Below, piece by piece: positions 35,677 to 45,864 of a DNA stretch of 64,000 nt. Position 1 is the first letter of the stretch. Each line of letters opens with the position of its first letter. The translations under genes and the position numbers were made by a program. The stretch comes from Caulobacter sp. BK020 (GTDB taxonomy: Bacteria > Pseudomonadota > Alphaproteobacteria > Caulobacterales > Caulobacteraceae), in assembly GCF_004342605.1 (NCBI RefSeq), contig NZ_SLZL01000002.1, forward strand, positions 335,575-399,574, written 5' to 3'. The notes below the pieces were generated by a model. The model saw only the letters and a program-made list of their open reading frames with translations, was not told the DNA's origin and ran no database searches.

Positions 35677-36072
35677 GTGCTGAAAGCGATCTTTACGTGG
35701 TGGAACGGCGCGACCATCGGTCAGCGCTTCCACATTAGCCGTCGTGGCGTGTTCGTCGGCCAGGACGATTACGGCAACCGCTATTTCGAAGCTCGCGACA
35801 ACCGCGACAGCTATGACGACCGCAAGCGTCGCTGGGTCATCTATGACGGCTATGCCGAGGCGTCCAAGGTGCCGCCCGAATGGAGCGGCTGGCTGCACTA
35901 CACCTTCGACGAGCCGCCGACCACGGCGCCGCTGAAGCGCCGCGCCTGGGAAAAGGACCACCATCCCAACCTGACCGGCACGATCCACGCCTGGCGGCCG
36001 AAGGGCTCGCTGGCCCGCGGCGGCGAACGCGCGGTCGCCACCAGCGACTACAAGCCCTGGTCGCCCGAATAG
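35677..36072 (+). CDS. NADH:ubiquinone oxidoreductase NDUFA12-family subunit
   Basis: A 131-residue accessory subunit of complex I known from alpha-proteobacteria and mitochondria (B17.2/NDUFA12). Features: short hydrophobic start (VLKAIFTWWNGATIG), then VFVGQDDYGNRYFEARD, RRWVIYDGYAEASKVPPEWSGWLHY, and HHPNLTGTIHAWRPKG. Start is GTG at 35677 because the family N-terminus begins there; an ATG further upstream would add an implausible stretch. It is followed after one base by the DUF2155 gene, a pairing that suggests one transcript. Confidence 0.92.
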   Translation: MLKAIFTWWNGATIGQRFHISRRGVFVGQDDYGNRYFEARDNRDSYDDRKRRWVIYDGYAEASKVPPEWSGWLHYTFDEPPTTAPLKRRAWEKDHHPNLTGTIHAWRPKGSLARGGERAVATSDYKPWSPE

Positions 36073-36073
36073 G

Positions 36074-36727
36074 ATGACGGTCCGGCGGTCCTTGGCGGGC
36101 GTGATGGCGCTGGTCGTCGCGGGTTCGCTCGTTGGCGGCGGGGCCTGGGCGCTTCAAAACACGCCGCAGCAGCCGCCGACCGCCCCGACGCCGCCGGCGG
36201 CTCCCACGCCGGTCGTCGCGTCCCAGCAGCCGCGGCCTTCGCCCGGACCGCGCCCAGCGACGCAGACCCCTACGCCCACGACGACCGCCTCGCCGCCCGC
36301 GAACGAGACGCCCACCCCGGCCGCGGCCAAGCCCGCCGCGACCACGCCGGACAAGCCGGCCGAGCCGCTTAAGCGCGCCCGCTCTTCGGTCGCCATTCTG
36401 CAGGCGCTCGACAAGGTGACCACCGAGACCATGCGGTTCGAGGCCCCGGTCGGCCAGCCGATCCGCTACAAGACCCTGATCTTCACGGTCCGCGCCTGCG
36501 AAACGACCGCGCCCGACGAGGACGCTCCGGACTCGGTGGCCTATGTCACGGTCGACACCCAGCCCAAGGCCCTGCCAGGGCGCGTGGCGCCGGCCGGACG
36601 CCAGATCTACAAGGGTTGGATGTACGCCAATTCACCGGGCCTGAACCCGCTGGAACATCCGGTCTATGACGCCTGGCTGATCGCCTGCAAGACATCAGCC
36701 CCCGTGGCGCCGGCCGCCAGCCGGTAG
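36074..36727 (+). CDS. DUF2155 domain-containing exported protein
   Basis: A 217-residue protein with an N-terminal signal or anchor ([22 protein letters not shown]), a long Pro/Thr/Ala-rich low-complexity linker (residues ~30-95), and a C-terminal DUF2155 domain ([57 protein letters not shown]). DUF2155 proteins are of unknown function and sit near complex I accessory genes in alpha-proteobacteria. Its 3' end overlaps the converging aat gene by 64 bp. Confidence 0.88.
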   Translation: MTVRRSLAGVMALVVAGSLVGGGAWALQNTPQQPPTAPTPPAAPTPVVASQQPRPSPGPRPATQTPTPTTTASPPANETPTPAAAKPAATTPDKPAEPLKRARSSVAILQALDKVTTETMRFEAPVGQPIRYKTLIFTVRACETTAPDEDAPDSVAYVTVDTQPKALPGRVAPAGRQIYKGWMYANSPGLNPLEHPVYDAWLIACKTSAPVAPAASR

Positions 36728-37317
36728 AAATCGGCGGAAGCCGCCCAGGCCCGTCCCAGCCGACGGCGATAGTCGGCGCGCGAGATCTCGATCGTTCCGA
36801 ACTGTTCGAGATGCTCGGTGATGAACTGGGTGTCCAGCAGGCGATAGTCGCCGACGATCAGGCGGCCCGCCAGGTGGATCAGCGCCACCTTGCTGGCGTC
36901 GCGACGGGTGGAAAACATGCTTTCGCCGAAGAAGCAGGCGCCGAACGCCACGCCGTAGAGCCCGCCGACCAGATCCTCCCCGTCCCAGCACTCGACGCTG
37001 TGCGCTAGGCCGCGGGCGAACAACTGGCCGTAGAGGCGCTGGATCGGATTGTTGATCCAGGTCTCCAAGCGTCCCGGCCGCGCGGCCGCGCAAGCCTCGA
37101 CGACAGCGTCAAAGGCCGTGTCGATGCGGACCTCGAACGGTTGGGCCCGAACCGTGCGGGCCAGGCGGCGCGGGACGTGCACGCCGTCCAGCGGCAGCAC
37201 GCCCCGGCGTTCCGGGTCGATCAGGAAGATGCTCTCGTCGTGGCGGGCGTCCGCCATGGGAAAGACGCCGCGCTCGTAGCAGGCGATGAGATCATCGACC
37301 GTGAAGGCGTCGTCCAT
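36664..37317 (-). CDS. aat: Leucyl/phenylalanyl-tRNA-protein transferase
   Basis: Aat adds Leu or Phe from aminoacyl-tRNA to N-terminal Lys or Arg, making N-end-rule degradation signals for ClpS/ClpAP. The 217 residues include the family marks [51 protein letters not shown] and [15 protein letters not shown]. It is the last gene of an aroQ-accB-accC-aat run (30 bp after accC). Its stop lies inside the 3' end of the converging DUF2155 gene. Confidence 0.95.
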   Translation of the reverse strand: MDDAFTVDDLIACYERGVFPMADARHDESIFLIDPERRGVLPLDGVHVPRRLARTVRAQPFEVRIDTAFDAVVEACAAARPGRLETWINNPIQRLYGQLFARGLAHSVECWDGEDLVGGLYGVAFGACFFGESMFSTRRDASKVALIHLAGRLIVGDYRLLDTQFITEHLEQFGTIEISRADYRRRLGRAWAASADFYRLAAGATGADVLQAISQAS

Positions 37318-37347
37318 GGCGCTCCGCCCGACTCCTTGAGCAGGCCT

Positions 37348-38691
37348 CTAGCCCTGCGCCTTGATCCAGCGCTCCAGCCAGTGGATGTCGTAATCGCCGG
37401 CCAGGATGTCGGGTTGCACCAGAAGATCCTGGAACAGCGGGATCGTCGTCTCGATGCCGCCGACCACCATTTCGCCCAGGCAGCGGCGAAGGCGAGCGAT
37501 GCATTCCTCACGATCGCGGCCGTGGACGATCAGCTTGCCGATCAGGCTGTCGTAATAGGGCGGGATCGCGTAGCCGGTATAGATCGCCGAATCCAGGCGG
37601 ACGCCCAGGCCGCCGGGAGCGTGGAAGTCGGTGATGGTGCCCGGCGAAGGCGTGAAAGTCCGCGCGTTCTCGGCGTTGATCCGGCACTCGATGGCGTGAC
37701 CTTCGAAGACAACGTCGTCCTGGGTGAACGACAGCGGCAGGCCGGCGGCGATGCGGATCTGTTCACGGACCAGGTCGATGCCGGTGATGGCTTCGGTGAC
37801 CGGATGCTCGACCTGCAGGCGGGTGTTCATCTCGATGAAGAAGAACTCGCCGTTCTCCCACAGGAACTCGATCGTGCCGACGCCCAGATAGCCGATGGCC
37901 TTGACGGCATCGACGACGATCTTGCCGATCTTGGCGCGGTCCTCGGCGCCCAGGGCGGGCGAGGGGGCTTCTTCCAGCACCTTCTGGTGACGGCGCTGCA
38001 GCGAGCAGTCGCGCTCGCCCAGATGAACGACGTTGCCGTGGCTGTCGGCGATGACCTGCAGCTCGATATGGCGCGGCTTCTGGAGGTAGCGCTCCATATA
38101 GACCGTGTCGTCGCCGAACGCCGCGCGGGCTTCCGAGCGGGCGGTCGAGACCGCCTCGGCCAGATCCTCGCGAGTCTGGGCCACCTTCATGCCGCGACCG
38201 CCACCGCCGGAGGCGGCTTTGATCAACACCGGGAAGCCGATGCGCTCGGCGGCTTCGAAGGCTTCCTCTTCGGTCGACACGCCGCCATCGGAGCCGGGAA
38301 CGACGGGGATGCCCGCGTCCTTGACGGCCTGCTTGGCGGTGATCTTGTCGCCCATCATCCGGATGTGTTCGGGCTTGGGGCCGATGAAGGTGTAACCGTG
38401 AGCGCCGACGATCTCGGCGAAGCGGGCGTTTTCCGACAGGAACCCGTAACCCGGATGGATCGCCTGGGCGCCGGTGATCTCGGCGGCCGCGATGATCGAC
38501 GGGATGTTCAGATAGCTCTTGGCGGCCGAGGCCGGGCCGATGCAGACGCTTTCGTCGGCCAGTCGCACCCACATGGAATTGGCGTCGGCTTCGGAATGGA
38601 CCGCCACGGTGGCGATGCCCATTTCCTTGCAGGCGCGGTGAACCCGAAGCGCGATCTCGCCTCGGTTCGCGATGAGGATCTTGTCAAACAT
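37348..38691 (-). CDS. accC: Acetyl-CoA carboxylase, biotin carboxylase subunit
   Basis: AccC carboxylates biotin on AccB using ATP and bicarbonate, the first step of fatty-acid synthesis. The 447-residue product has the ATP-grasp order: [33 protein letters not shown], the Gly-rich loop [45 protein letters not shown], and [12 protein letters not shown]. It starts 5 bp after accB. Confidence 0.98.
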   Translation of the reverse strand: MFDKILIANRGEIALRVHRACKEMGIATVAVHSEADANSMWVRLADESVCIGPASAAKSYLNIPSIIAAAEITGAQAIHPGYGFLSENARFAEIVGAHGYTFIGPKPEHIRMMGDKITAKQAVKDAGIPVVPGSDGGVSTEEEAFEAAERIGFPVLIKAASGGGGRGMKVAQTREDLAEAVSTARSEARAAFGDDTVYMERYLQKPRHIELQVIADSHGNVVHLGERDCSLQRRHQKVLEEAPSPALGAEDRAKIGKIVVDAVKAIGYLGVGTIEFLWENGEFFFIEMNTRLQVEHPVTEAITGIDLVREQIRIAAGLPLSFTQDDVVFEGHAIECRINAENARTFTPSPGTITDFHAPGGLGVRLDSAIYTGYAIPPYYDSLIGKLIVHGRDREECIARLRRCLGEMVVGGIETTIPLFQDLLVQPDILAGDYDIHWLERWIKAQG

Positions 38692-38696
38692 GCCGA

Positions 38697-39209
38697 CTAC
38701 TCGACGATGACGAGCGGCTCGCCGAATTCGACGGGCTGGGCGTCTGCCACGAGAATCTCGACGACCTTGCCGGCCTTGGGCGCCGAGATCGGGTTCATGG
38801 TCTTCATGGCTTCGACGATCAGCAGGGTCTGGCCGGCGCTCACCGTGTCGCCCACCTTGATGAAGGCGTCGGCGCCGGGTTGCGGCGACAGGTAGACGGT
38901 GCCGACCATCGGCGACTTCACGGCCTCGCCGGCTTGGGCGGCCGGGGCGGGCGCGGCGGCCTCGGCGGCAGGCGCAGCGGCGGCGGGAGCCGGAGCGGGC
39001 GCATAGGCCGGCGCGGCCGTCGCCTGGACGTACTGGGCCGGCGCTGCGGCGACGGTCAGTTCACGAGCAACCCGGATCTTCAGGCCCGCATGCTCGACCT
39101 CGATCTCCGACAGGCCGGTGTCCTTCAGGATGTCGGCCAGCTTGCGGACCAGGCGGGCGTCGATCGACGGAGTCTCGACCGGATCGGCGGGGGCCTTGGG
39201 ATTGGACAT
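38697..39209 (-). CDS. accB: Acetyl-CoA carboxylase, biotin carboxyl carrier protein
   Basis: AccB carries biotin between AccC and the transferase. The 170 residues comprise an N-terminal helical region ([20 protein letters not shown]), an Ala/Pro-rich linker ([18 protein letters not shown]), and a C-terminal biotinyl domain with the biotinylated Lys in [10 protein letters not shown]. It lies 40 bp after aroQ and 5 bp before accC. Confidence 0.97.
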   Translation of the reverse strand: MSNPKAPADPVETPSIDARLVRKLADILKDTGLSEIEVEHAGLKIRVARELTVAAAPAQYVQATAAPAYAPAPAPAAAAPAAEAAAPAPAAQAGEAVKSPMVGTVYLSPQPGADAFIKVGDTVSAGQTLLIVEAMKTMNPISAPKAGKVVEILVADAQPVEFGEPLVIVE

Positions 39210-39249
39210 GGAAGGTTACCTTGCTGTCTTCTGAAGCCGGGATCGCCGG

Positions 39250-39693
39250 CTAGTTCGCGCCGATCAGGCCGGCAGCGGCCTCGATCGCCAGTTCATAGCT
39301 CGCCGCGCCGAAGCCGGAGACGATCCCGGTCGCCGCGAGCGAAACGAAGGTGTGGCGGCGGAATTCCTCCCGCGCCGCCGGGTTGGACAGGTGACACTCG
39401 ATGACCGGGATATTCAAGGTCTTCAGGGCGTCGAGGAGAGCGATCGACGTATGTCCATAGCCCGCCGGATTGATCACCAACGCGCAAGCCTCCGTCCGGG
39501 CTTCCTGAACCCAGTCGATCAGCGCGCCTTCGTGGTTGCTCTGCCGGAAGACGACGGAAAGACCCCGAGCGGCCGCGCGCGCCTCGCAGCGCGTGCGGAC
39601 ATCGTCGAGCGTGTCCTTGCCGTAGATCTCGGGCTCGCGCGTTCCCAACAGGTTGAGGTTGGGTCCGCTCAGCACATGGATCGGTTTTACCAT
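39250..39693 (-). CDS. aroQ: 3-Dehydroquinate dehydratase, type II
   Basis: AroQ dehydrates 3-dehydroquinate in the shikimate pathway as a dodecamer. The 147-residue product starts [20 protein letters not shown] with GGAG six bases upstream of ATG 39693. Other marks: catalytic-Tyr flexible loop near [43 protein letters not shown] and [15 protein letters not shown]. First gene of the run leading into accB-accC-aat, and divergent from thiS. Confidence 0.97.
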   Translation of the reverse strand: MVKPIHVLSGPNLNLLGTREPEIYGKDTLDDVRTRCEARAAARGLSVVFRQSNHEGALIDWVQEARTEACALVINPAGYGHTSIALLDALKTLNIPVIECHLSNPAAREEFRRHTFVSLAATGIVSGFGAASYELAIEAAAGLIGAN

Positions 39694-39772
39694 TCGGCTC
39701 CGCCGTCGATTCCGGGAGGTCTTGTATAGCCGGTTCCCCCGCGTCACAAGCAGGGCTCGCTTCGGAGGTGAC

Positions 39773-39973
39773 ATGAGGCTTCTACTGAACGGCGAAGAGC
39801 GGGATATCGCGGGTGTCGCCAGCATCGCGGATCTGGTGTCGACGCTCGGGCTGGACGTCCGCAAGGTGGCGGTCGAGCGCAATCTCGAGATCGCGCCGCG
39901 GTCGACCTATGCCGAGACCGCCCTAGCCGACGGCGATCGGATCGAGATCGTCACCTTCATTGGGGGCGGCTAG
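39773..39973 (+). CDS. thiS: Sulfur carrier protein ThiS
   Basis: A 66-residue ubiquitin-like protein whose C-terminal GG is adenylated and thiocarboxylated to supply sulfur for the thiazole of thiamine. It starts [14 protein letters not shown] with GGAGG six bases upstream of the ATG and ends VTFIGGG, keeping the essential terminal Gly-Gly. thiG follows 45 bp downstream on the same strand. No thiamine-pyrophosphate riboswitch was recognised in the short upstream gap. Confidence 0.95.
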   Translation: MRLLLNGEERDIAGVASIADLVSTLGLDVRKVAVERNLEIAPRSTYAETALADGDRIEIVTFIGGG

Positions 39974-40018
39974 GTCTCGGCGTTTGAAACCCTGGGCGCG
40001 GAGGCGTAAACCCGCCCC

Positions 40019-40834
40019 ATGAACGCGCATGTCCCTCCCGAATCCGCCGTTTCGGCCGTCGACGCCGAAGACACCTGGACCGTTGCCGGCCGCACCTTCC
40101 GCTCGCGCCTGATCGTCGGCACCGGCAAGTACAAGGACTACGCCACCAACGCCGCGGCGGCGAAGGCGGCGGGGGCCGAGATCGTCACCGTGGCTGTGCG
40201 TCGTGTGAACCTGACCGACCCGTCCCAGCCGCTGCTGGTCGATTACGTCAAGCCCACCGAGTTCACCTTCCTGCCCAACACCGCCGGCTGTTTCACCGGC
40301 GAGGATGCGGTGCGCACCCTGCGCCTGGCTCGCGAGGCCGGCGGCTGGGACCTGGTGAAGCTGGAGGTGCTGTCCGATCCCAAGACCCTCTATCCCGACA
40401 TGGAAGAGACCCTGCGCTCGCTGAAGCTGCTGGTCGCCGAGGGCTTCCAGGTCATGGTCTATTGCTCGGACGACCCGGTCTACGCCCGCAAGCTGGAGGA
40501 CGCCGGCGCGGTGGCGATCATGCCGCTGGGCGCGCCGATTGGCTCTGGGCTGGGCATCCAGAACCGGGTGAACCTGCGGATCATCGTCGAGAACGCCGGG
40601 GTGCCGGTGCTGGTCGACGCCGGGGTGGGCACGGCGTCGGACGCGGCGATCGGCATGGAGCTGGGCTGTGACGCCATCCTGATGAACACCGCCATCGCCG
40701 AGGCCAAGGATCCGATCCGCATGGCCCGGGCGATGAAGCACGCGGTGATCGCCGGGCGCGAGGCTTACCTGGCCGGCCGGATGCAGAAGCGGCTCTACGC
40801 CGATCCCAGCTCGCCGCTGGCGGGCCTGATCTAG
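40019..40834 (+). CDS. thiG: Thiazole synthase
   Basis: ThiG makes the thiazole phosphate of thiamine from deoxyxylulose 5-phosphate, glycine imine and ThiS thiocarboxylate. The 271-residue TIM-barrel protein has [29 protein letters not shown], the catalytic Lys in [11 protein letters not shown], and GSGLGIQNR with [20 protein letters not shown]. It converges on a DsbA-like gene with only 9 bp between stops. Confidence 0.97.
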   Translation: MNAHVPPESAVSAVDAEDTWTVAGRTFRSRLIVGTGKYKDYATNAAAAKAAGAEIVTVAVRRVNLTDPSQPLLVDYVKPTEFTFLPNTAGCFTGEDAVRTLRLAREAGGWDLVKLEVLSDPKTLYPDMEETLRSLKLLVAEGFQVMVYCSDDPVYARKLEDAGAVAIMPLGAPIGSGLGIQNRVNLRIIVENAGVPVLVDAGVGTASDAAIGMELGCDAILMNTAIAEAKDPIRMARAMKHAVIAGREAYLAGRMQKRLYADPSSPLAGLI

Positions 40835-40843
40835 GCCAAAAGC

Positions 40844-41581
40844 CTAGACCTTCTTGGCCTTGCCGGCGCGGGCCTGGTCGATCGCCAGGTTCAGGGCGTG
40901 CATGTCGGCGCCGGGGATCATCGTGTCACCGACCAGGAAAGCCGGTGTTCCTTCGATGGCCAAGGCCTCGGCCAGGGCGTGGGTGTCGGCCAGGTGCTGG
41001 GTCGTAGCCTCCGACACGCCCATGGCGCGAGCCTTGGCCACGTCGATCCCAAGCTGCTGGGCGATACGGACGACACCCGTTTCGTCGAGGCTCTTCTCGG
41101 CCATCAGGCGCTTGTGCAGTTCGATCGTCTTGCCCTGGTCCTTGGCGCCAAGGACCATCCGGGCCGCGACTTCCGAGTCGTGGCCGAAGATCACGAAGTC
41201 CTTGAAGACGAAGCGCACGTCCGGGTTCTTCTGGATCAGCTCGACGACCTGCGGCGCGGCCAGCTTGCAGTAGCCGCAGCGGTAGTCGAAGAACTCGACC
41301 ACCGTGATCGAGCCGTTCGGATTGGCCACGAAGTCGCGGGGGTCGTTCTCAAGCGCCTGGCGGTATTTGGTGATCGCGCTCTTGGCGTTCTTCGTCTTCT
41401 CGGCGACCTGCTTTTCCTGCAGCTTGGCGCTCATCTCGACCAGCACCTCGGGATGCTCGATCAGATAGGCGTGCACCTTCTCGCCGAACGCCTTGTCGGC
41501 GTTGGCCTGGCCGCAACCGATCAGGGAGAGGGCTGCGATGGACGCGGCGGCGACCGCCAGCGGACGGAAGGTGAGGGGCAT
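40844..41581 (-). CDS. DsbA-family thioredoxin-fold lipoprotein
   Basis: A 245-residue disulfide-exchange protein with a lipoprotein signal (lipobox LIGC, Cys23), an N-terminal helical region (EHPEVLVEMSAKLQEKQVAE), a thioredoxin fold with active site C102-G-Y-C105 (FFDYRCGYCKLAAP) and the cis-proline segment EGTPAFLVGD. The layout is that of Com1/BdbD-like DsbA proteins. It follows a BepA-like metalloprotease gene by 23 bp on the same strand, which fits a shared role in envelope protein folding and quality control. Anchoring to a membrane rather than being soluble is unlike classical DsbA. Confidence 0.9.
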   Translation of the reverse strand: MPLTFRPLAVAAASIAALSLIGCGQANADKAFGEKVHAYLIEHPEVLVEMSAKLQEKQVAEKTKNAKSAITKYRQALENDPRDFVANPNGSITVVEFFDYRCGYCKLAAPQVVELIQKNPDVRFVFKDFVIFGHDSEVAARMVLGAKDQGKTIELHKRLMAEKSLDETGVVRIAQQLGIDVAKARAMGVSEATTQHLADTHALAEALAIEGTPAFLVGDTMIPGADMHALNLAIDQARAGKAKKV

Positions 41582-41604
41582 GGAGGTCTCTGGAAGGGGG
41601 CGGC

Positions 41605-43035
41605 CTAGCGGCGCAGGCCCGAGGTGACGGCGCCTTCCTTGGCCAGGTCCTTCAGGTCCTGGTTGGAAGGATTGGAGGTCAGGACGATGTCGGTGGCGCG
41701 GCGCCATTCCACGCTGTCCTTCTTGAGCAGTTCGCGAGCTCGCATGGCGAAGACCCGCGCTTCCTGGGTCGCGCCCATGTTGAAATATTGCTCGGCGGTG
41801 GCCAGGCGGGCTTGGCCGTCCTCGCCGCGCTTGTCATAGGCCTGGGCCAGCAGGCGCCAGGCGACCGAATTGTCGCTTTCGTCGAGCAGGGAGCGTTTCA
41901 GCTCGTTGATGCCTTCCTCGACCTTCTTGGGGTCGTCGAGTCCGATCAGGGTCTGGCCCAGATTGACCCTCAGCAGGGCGGCGTCGGGCTTCAGCGCCAC
42001 CGAGCGGCGCTGCGGCTCCTCGGCTTCCTTGACCCGGTTGAACTCAAACAGGATCTGGCCTTTCAGCTCCCACAGATAGGGATTGTTCGGATTTTCAGTG
42101 ATCAGCCCGTCCAGAATCTTCAGGGCCCGGTCGGGCTCCTTCATCTGGTAATAGGCGATGGCGCGCGCGTAGCGGGCGGGGAAGGCGCGGTCGGTTTCCT
42201 TGTACTTCACGATCGCCACGCCGGGATTGATGAAGCCCTCCAGCTTGGCCTTCATGATCTCGTGCTCGGCGAGGGACTCCGGATCGTCGACGGCGTTGTA
42301 GTGCGGCAGCTTTTCGACACGGCTGCGCAGGGCGTCGATCCGGTCGCCCGACAGCGGGTGGCTACGGAAATAGGCGAAGCGCCGCGACTGGTCGAAGACT
42401 TCCTGGTAGCGGAAGTTGTCGAAGAACTCGACCAGACCGCGGCCCGATTGGCCGGTGGCCTCCAGGAAGCCGGCGCCGGCCTGGTCGGCGCGCGATTCCT
42501 GATCGCGGCTGTAGCCCAGGGCGCCGAGCTGGCCGAAGTACGAGGCGTTGCCCATCAGCACCGCGCCGGCGTCCGGCGCGCCGGCCAGGGCGGCCAGGAC
42601 GCCCAGGCCCATGGTCAGGATCATCGGCTTGAGGCCGGCCCGCATCATCTCGCCCGACCGCAGGGGGTGGGCTCCGGCCAGGTGTCCGGTTTCGTGGGCG
42701 ATGACGCCTTTCAGCTGATTGGGCGTTTCGGTTTGCAGGATCAGGCCGGTATTGAGGCCCATCATCAGGCCCTGGGTCGCGAAGGCGTTCAGTTCCTTGT
42801 CGCCCACCAGCAGGATGCGAACCGTCTTGGGATCCAGCCCGGCCGCCGCATAGATCGGATCGGCGTCGCGATGAAGGATTTCCTCGATCTCGGTGTCGCG
42901 GATCAGCGAGGGGCCGTCCTGCGCATGAGCCGGGGCGAGGGGCGCCAGGGTGGCCGCCAGCAGGGCCAGCGCCGATAGCGCCGATCCCGTCTTCCTGGCT
43001 ATTTTTTCGGAAGCCGCCCTTGTCCGGGAGGTCAT
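41605..43035 (-). CDS. M48 metalloprotease with TPR repeats, BepA-like
   Basis: A 476-residue exported protein. Signal peptide to about residue 39 (LLAATLAPLAPAHAQ), then an M48 catalytic domain with zinc ligands His114 and His118 in HETGH and a later Glu in DQESRADQAG, then C-terminal TPR-type repeats (GLITENPNNPYLWELKGQIL, VAWRLLAQAYDKRGEDGQ). In E. coli, BepA degrades or assists stalled outer-membrane proteins such as LptD. Pairing with the DsbA-like lipoprotein is consistent with LptD-type disulfide quality control, but that is inference. Confidence 0.93.
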   Translation of the reverse strand: MTSRTRAASEKIARKTGSALSALALLAATLAPLAPAHAQDGPSLIRDTEIEEILHRDADPIYAAAGLDPKTVRILLVGDKELNAFATQGLMMGLNTGLILQTETPNQLKGVIAHETGHLAGAHPLRSGEMMRAGLKPMILTMGLGVLAALAGAPDAGAVLMGNASYFGQLGALGYSRDQESRADQAGAGFLEATGQSGRGLVEFFDNFRYQEVFDQSRRFAYFRSHPLSGDRIDALRSRVEKLPHYNAVDDPESLAEHEIMKAKLEGFINPGVAIVKYKETDRAFPARYARAIAYYQMKEPDRALKILDGLITENPNNPYLWELKGQILFEFNRVKEAEEPQRRSVALKPDAALLRVNLGQTLIGLDDPKKVEEGINELKRSLLDESDNSVAWRLLAQAYDKRGEDGQARLATAEQYFNMGATQEARVFAMRARELLKKDSVEWRRATDIVLTSNPSNQDLKDLAKEGAVTSGLRR

Positions 43036-43136
43036 CGAAACTCTCCTGATCGCGCCCCCGCGCTCAAGCCGGCAGTCTAACGCTGTTCTCGACGACCTGG
43101 GAACATTCCGTCGGCCCTATCCCGCGATATAGGCGT

Positions 43137-43170
43137 GAAGCTCGGCGGGACCAGGGCTCCGCCGAGCTTC
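43137..43170 (-). other. Strong hairpin after rne
   Basis: A perfect 12-bp stem (43137-43148 with 43159-43170) around a 10-base loop lies just beyond the rne stop. No T run follows on the minus strand, so it may be a 3'-end stabiliser or a Rho-assisted end rather than a classical terminator. Confidence 0.5.
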
Positions 43171-43182
43171 ATCTCGAGATCA

Positions 43183-45864
43183 TCAGCCGCGGCGCCACCA
43201 GCCGCGCTTGGGCTTCTCCGGCGGGGTCGAGATTTCGGCCGGATCGGGTTCGGCGACCAAAGGCGCCGACTCCGCCGCCGCCGCGGGCTCCGGTTCGACG
43301 ACCGGAGCGGCGACTTCGACGTCGGCTGCGACCAAGGGCGCTTCCTCGATGGCGTCGACAGCGAGAGCCTCAACCACGGGACCCTCAACGGCGACAGTGG
43401 TTTCAGTCGAAGCTTCGGCGTCGGCGGCCTTGCGTCCTCGGCTGCGCGGACGGCGGGCCTTCTTGGGCGCCTCGTCCTGCGGCGGCAGTTCGACCCAGAC
43501 GTCGGCCGGCGGGCCTTCGATCACCGGCGGGGGCAGCGGCGCGACCTCCAGTTCGGCCACATCGACCCGCGGGGCAGGGGTGCGTTCAGCGCGCGTCGTC
43601 TCGGGCGCCTCGGTCCGCTCGCCGCGTTCGCCACGACCCCGTCCACGACGACCGCCGCGTTCGCCGCGCTCGGCGCGTTCCGGACGCTCGGCGCGTTCGG
43701 CGACCGGCGCTTCGGCCCGTTCCGGACGTTCGCCGCGCTCCGGACGATCATTGGCCGGACGACGACCGTCCAGGGCCTCGGGATCATGCCAGACGAAGGC
43801 GTTCTCGCCGAATGGCACTCGCGGACGAGTCCAGGCGAAGACGTCGGCCGGACGATCGCCGTCCTCGCGGCCGCCGCGACGGCCGCCGCGACGGCCCCGG
43901 CGACGACGGCGACGACGGGATTCCTCATCCTCGCCCTCGATGTCGCCCTCGGCGCGGTCAACGCCCTCGGCGTCGTCCTCGTCGTCTTCGCCAGCGGCCT
44001 CGGCCGGGCTTTCGTCGCGATCGTCACGACGACCGCCGCGACGGCGACGCTTGCGACCGCGACGGCCGCCCTCGTCCTCGGACGCCTCGGCGCGGGCCGG
44101 ACGGGCGGCGCGGGGCGCGTCGTCCTCTTCGCTCTCGTCTTCGTCCTCGGCGACGATCTCCTCGTCGTCTTCGTCCTCCTCGTCCTCGAACGCCTCGTCG
44201 TCATAGACGGGGTCGGGCTCGATCGGCGCGAAGATTTGCGGGGCGGGGCGCTCGCCCAGTTCCGTGCGGTCGATGTCGTGCTCGGCCTGATGCAGGCTGT
44301 CGTCGACCAGGACCGTGACGAACAGGGCGTGGGTCTGCTGCAGGCGCAGCAGATAGGCGCGCTTTTCGTTGAGGATATAGATGCCGACCGGGCGGCTGAC
44401 CTTCAGGGTGACAGCGCCGCCGCCCTTCAGGGCCTCGACCTCGACGGCGCGCAGGGCGGCCAGCGCGCTGGATTCCACCGAGCGGACGCGGCCGGTGCCG
44501 TCGCAGTGTTCGCAGACATGGGTGGTGCCTTCCAGCACGCCGGTGCGGCGACGCTGGCGGCTGATTTCCATCAGGCCGAAACCGCTGATCTTGCCCATCT
44601 GGATACGGGCGCGATCGTCCTTCAGGGCGTCCTTGAGGACCTTTTCGACGGTGCGGTTGTTCTTGGCTTCATCCATATCGATGAAGTCGATGACGATCAG
44701 GCCGGCCAGGTCGCGCAGGCGCAGCTGGCGCGCGGCCTCCTCGGCGGCTTCCACGTTCGTCTTGAGCGCGGTGGCTTCGATGTTGCGCTCGCGCGTCGCC
44801 TTGCCCGAGTTGACGTCGATGGCGACCAGGGCCTCGGTCTGGTTAATCACCAGATAGCCGCCGGAGCGCAGCGGCACGACCGGCGAATAGATCTGGGCCA
44901 GATGGTCCTCGATCTTGTGCTTGACGAACAGCGGGGCCGGCTCGCGGTACGGGAAGACCTTCTTGGCCTGGCTCGGCATCAGCATGCGCATGAAGTCGCG
45001 TGCTTCCTTGTAGCCGGCCTCGCCCTCGACCCAGATGCCTTCCAGATCCTTGTCGTACATGTCGCGGATGGCGCGCTTGACGAGGTCTTCCTCCTCGTAG
45101 ATTAGCGCCGGCGCGATCGAGTGCAGGGTGTTGTCGCGGATGTTTTCCCACAGCCGCAGCAGGTATTCGTAGTCGCGCTTGATCTCGGCCTTGGTGCGCT
45201 TGGCGCCGGCCGTGCGGACGATCAGGCCCATGCCTTGCGGCACGTCCAGGCCCTGCACGACGCTCTTGAGACGCTTGCGGTCAGTGACCGTGGTGATCTT
45301 GCGGCTGATGCCGCCGCCGCGGGCGGTGTTGGGCATCAGGACGCCGTAGCGACCCGCCAGCGAGAGGTAGGTGGTCAGGGCCGCGCCCTTGTTGCCGCGC
45401 TCTTCCTTGACGACCTGGACCAGCATGATCTGCCGGCGGCGGATCACTTCCTGGATCTTGTACTTGCGCATCAGGCGGCGCTTGCGGCGCGCCAGTTCTT
45501 CCTCGACGGCGTCTTCCTCGTCGTCGACCACGTCGCCGTCATCGTCCTCGCGGGCGTGATGATGATCGTCCTCGTCATCGTGCGAGTCGTCGCGCATCAG
45601 CGCTTCGCGGTCGGCGACCGGGATCTGGTAGTAGTCCGGATGGATCTCGTTGAAGGCCAGGAAGCCGTGGCGGTTGCCGCCGTATTCGATGAACGCAGCC
45701 TGGAGGCTGGGCTCAACGCGGGTCACCTTGGCGAGATAGATATTTCCTCGGAGCTGCTTTCGGGTCTGGCTTTCGAAATCGAATTCTTCAACCCGTGTAC
45801 CGTCCACGACCACCACACGCGTCTCTTCGGCGTGGGCGGCGTCGATCAACATCTTCTTCGACAT
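43183..45864 (-). CDS. rne: Ribonuclease E
   Basis: The main mRNA-decay endonuclease and degradosome scaffold; about 893 residues. Start at MSKKMLIDAAHAEE (45864), with GGAGAT upstream. The S1 domain is split by a long acidic/His-rich insert (DDSHDDEDDHHHAREDDD, then VVDDEEDAVEEELARRKR), as known in alpha-proteobacteria. The catalytic core has LIVIDFIDMDEAKNN and the zinc-link CEHC (THVCEHCDGTGR). The C-terminal half is disordered, with Arg-rich blocks ([17 protein letters not shown]) and ends EKPKRGWWRRG, a GWW motif known to bind PNPase in Caulobacter. A 546-bp leader region precedes it. Confidence 0.97.
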   Translation of the reverse strand: MSKKMLIDAAHAEETRVVVVDGTRVEEFDFESQTRKQLRGNIYLAKVTRVEPSLQAAFIEYGGNRHGFLAFNEIHPDYYQIPVADREALMRDDSHDDEDDHHHAREDDDGDVVDDEEDAVEEELARRKRRLMRKYKIQEVIRRRQIMLVQVVKEERGNKGAALTTYLSLAGRYGVLMPNTARGGGISRKITTVTDRKRLKSVVQGLDVPQGMGLIVRTAGAKRTKAEIKRDYEYLLRLWENIRDNTLHSIAPALIYEEEDLVKRAIRDMYDKDLEGIWVEGEAGYKEARDFMRMLMPSQAKKVFPYREPAPLFVKHKIEDHLAQIYSPVVPLRSGGYLVINQTEALVAIDVNSGKATRERNIEATALKTNVEAAEEAARQLRLRDLAGLIVIDFIDMDEAKNNRTVEKVLKDALKDDRARIQMGKISGFGLMEISRQRRRTGVLEGTTHVCEHCDGTGRVRSVESSALAALRAVEVEALKGGGAVTLKVSRPVGIYILNEKRAYLLRLQQTHALFVTVLVDDSLHQAEHDIDRTELGERPAPQIFAPIEPDPVYDDEAFEDEEDEDDEEIVAEDEDESEEDDAPRAARPARAEASEDEGGRRGRKRRRRGGRRDDRDESPAEAAGEDDEDDAEGVDRAEGDIEGEDEESRRRRRRRGRRGGRRGGREDGDRPADVFAWTRPRVPFGENAFVWHDPEALDGRRPANDRPERGERPERAEAPVAERAERPERAERGERGGRRGRGRGERGERTEAPETTRAERTPAPRVDVAELEVAPLPPPVIEGPPADVWVELPPQDEAPKKARRPRSRGRKAADAEASTETTVAVEGPVVEALAVDAIEEAPLVAADVEVAAPVVEPEPAAAAESAPLVAEPDPAEISTPPEKPKRGWWRRG

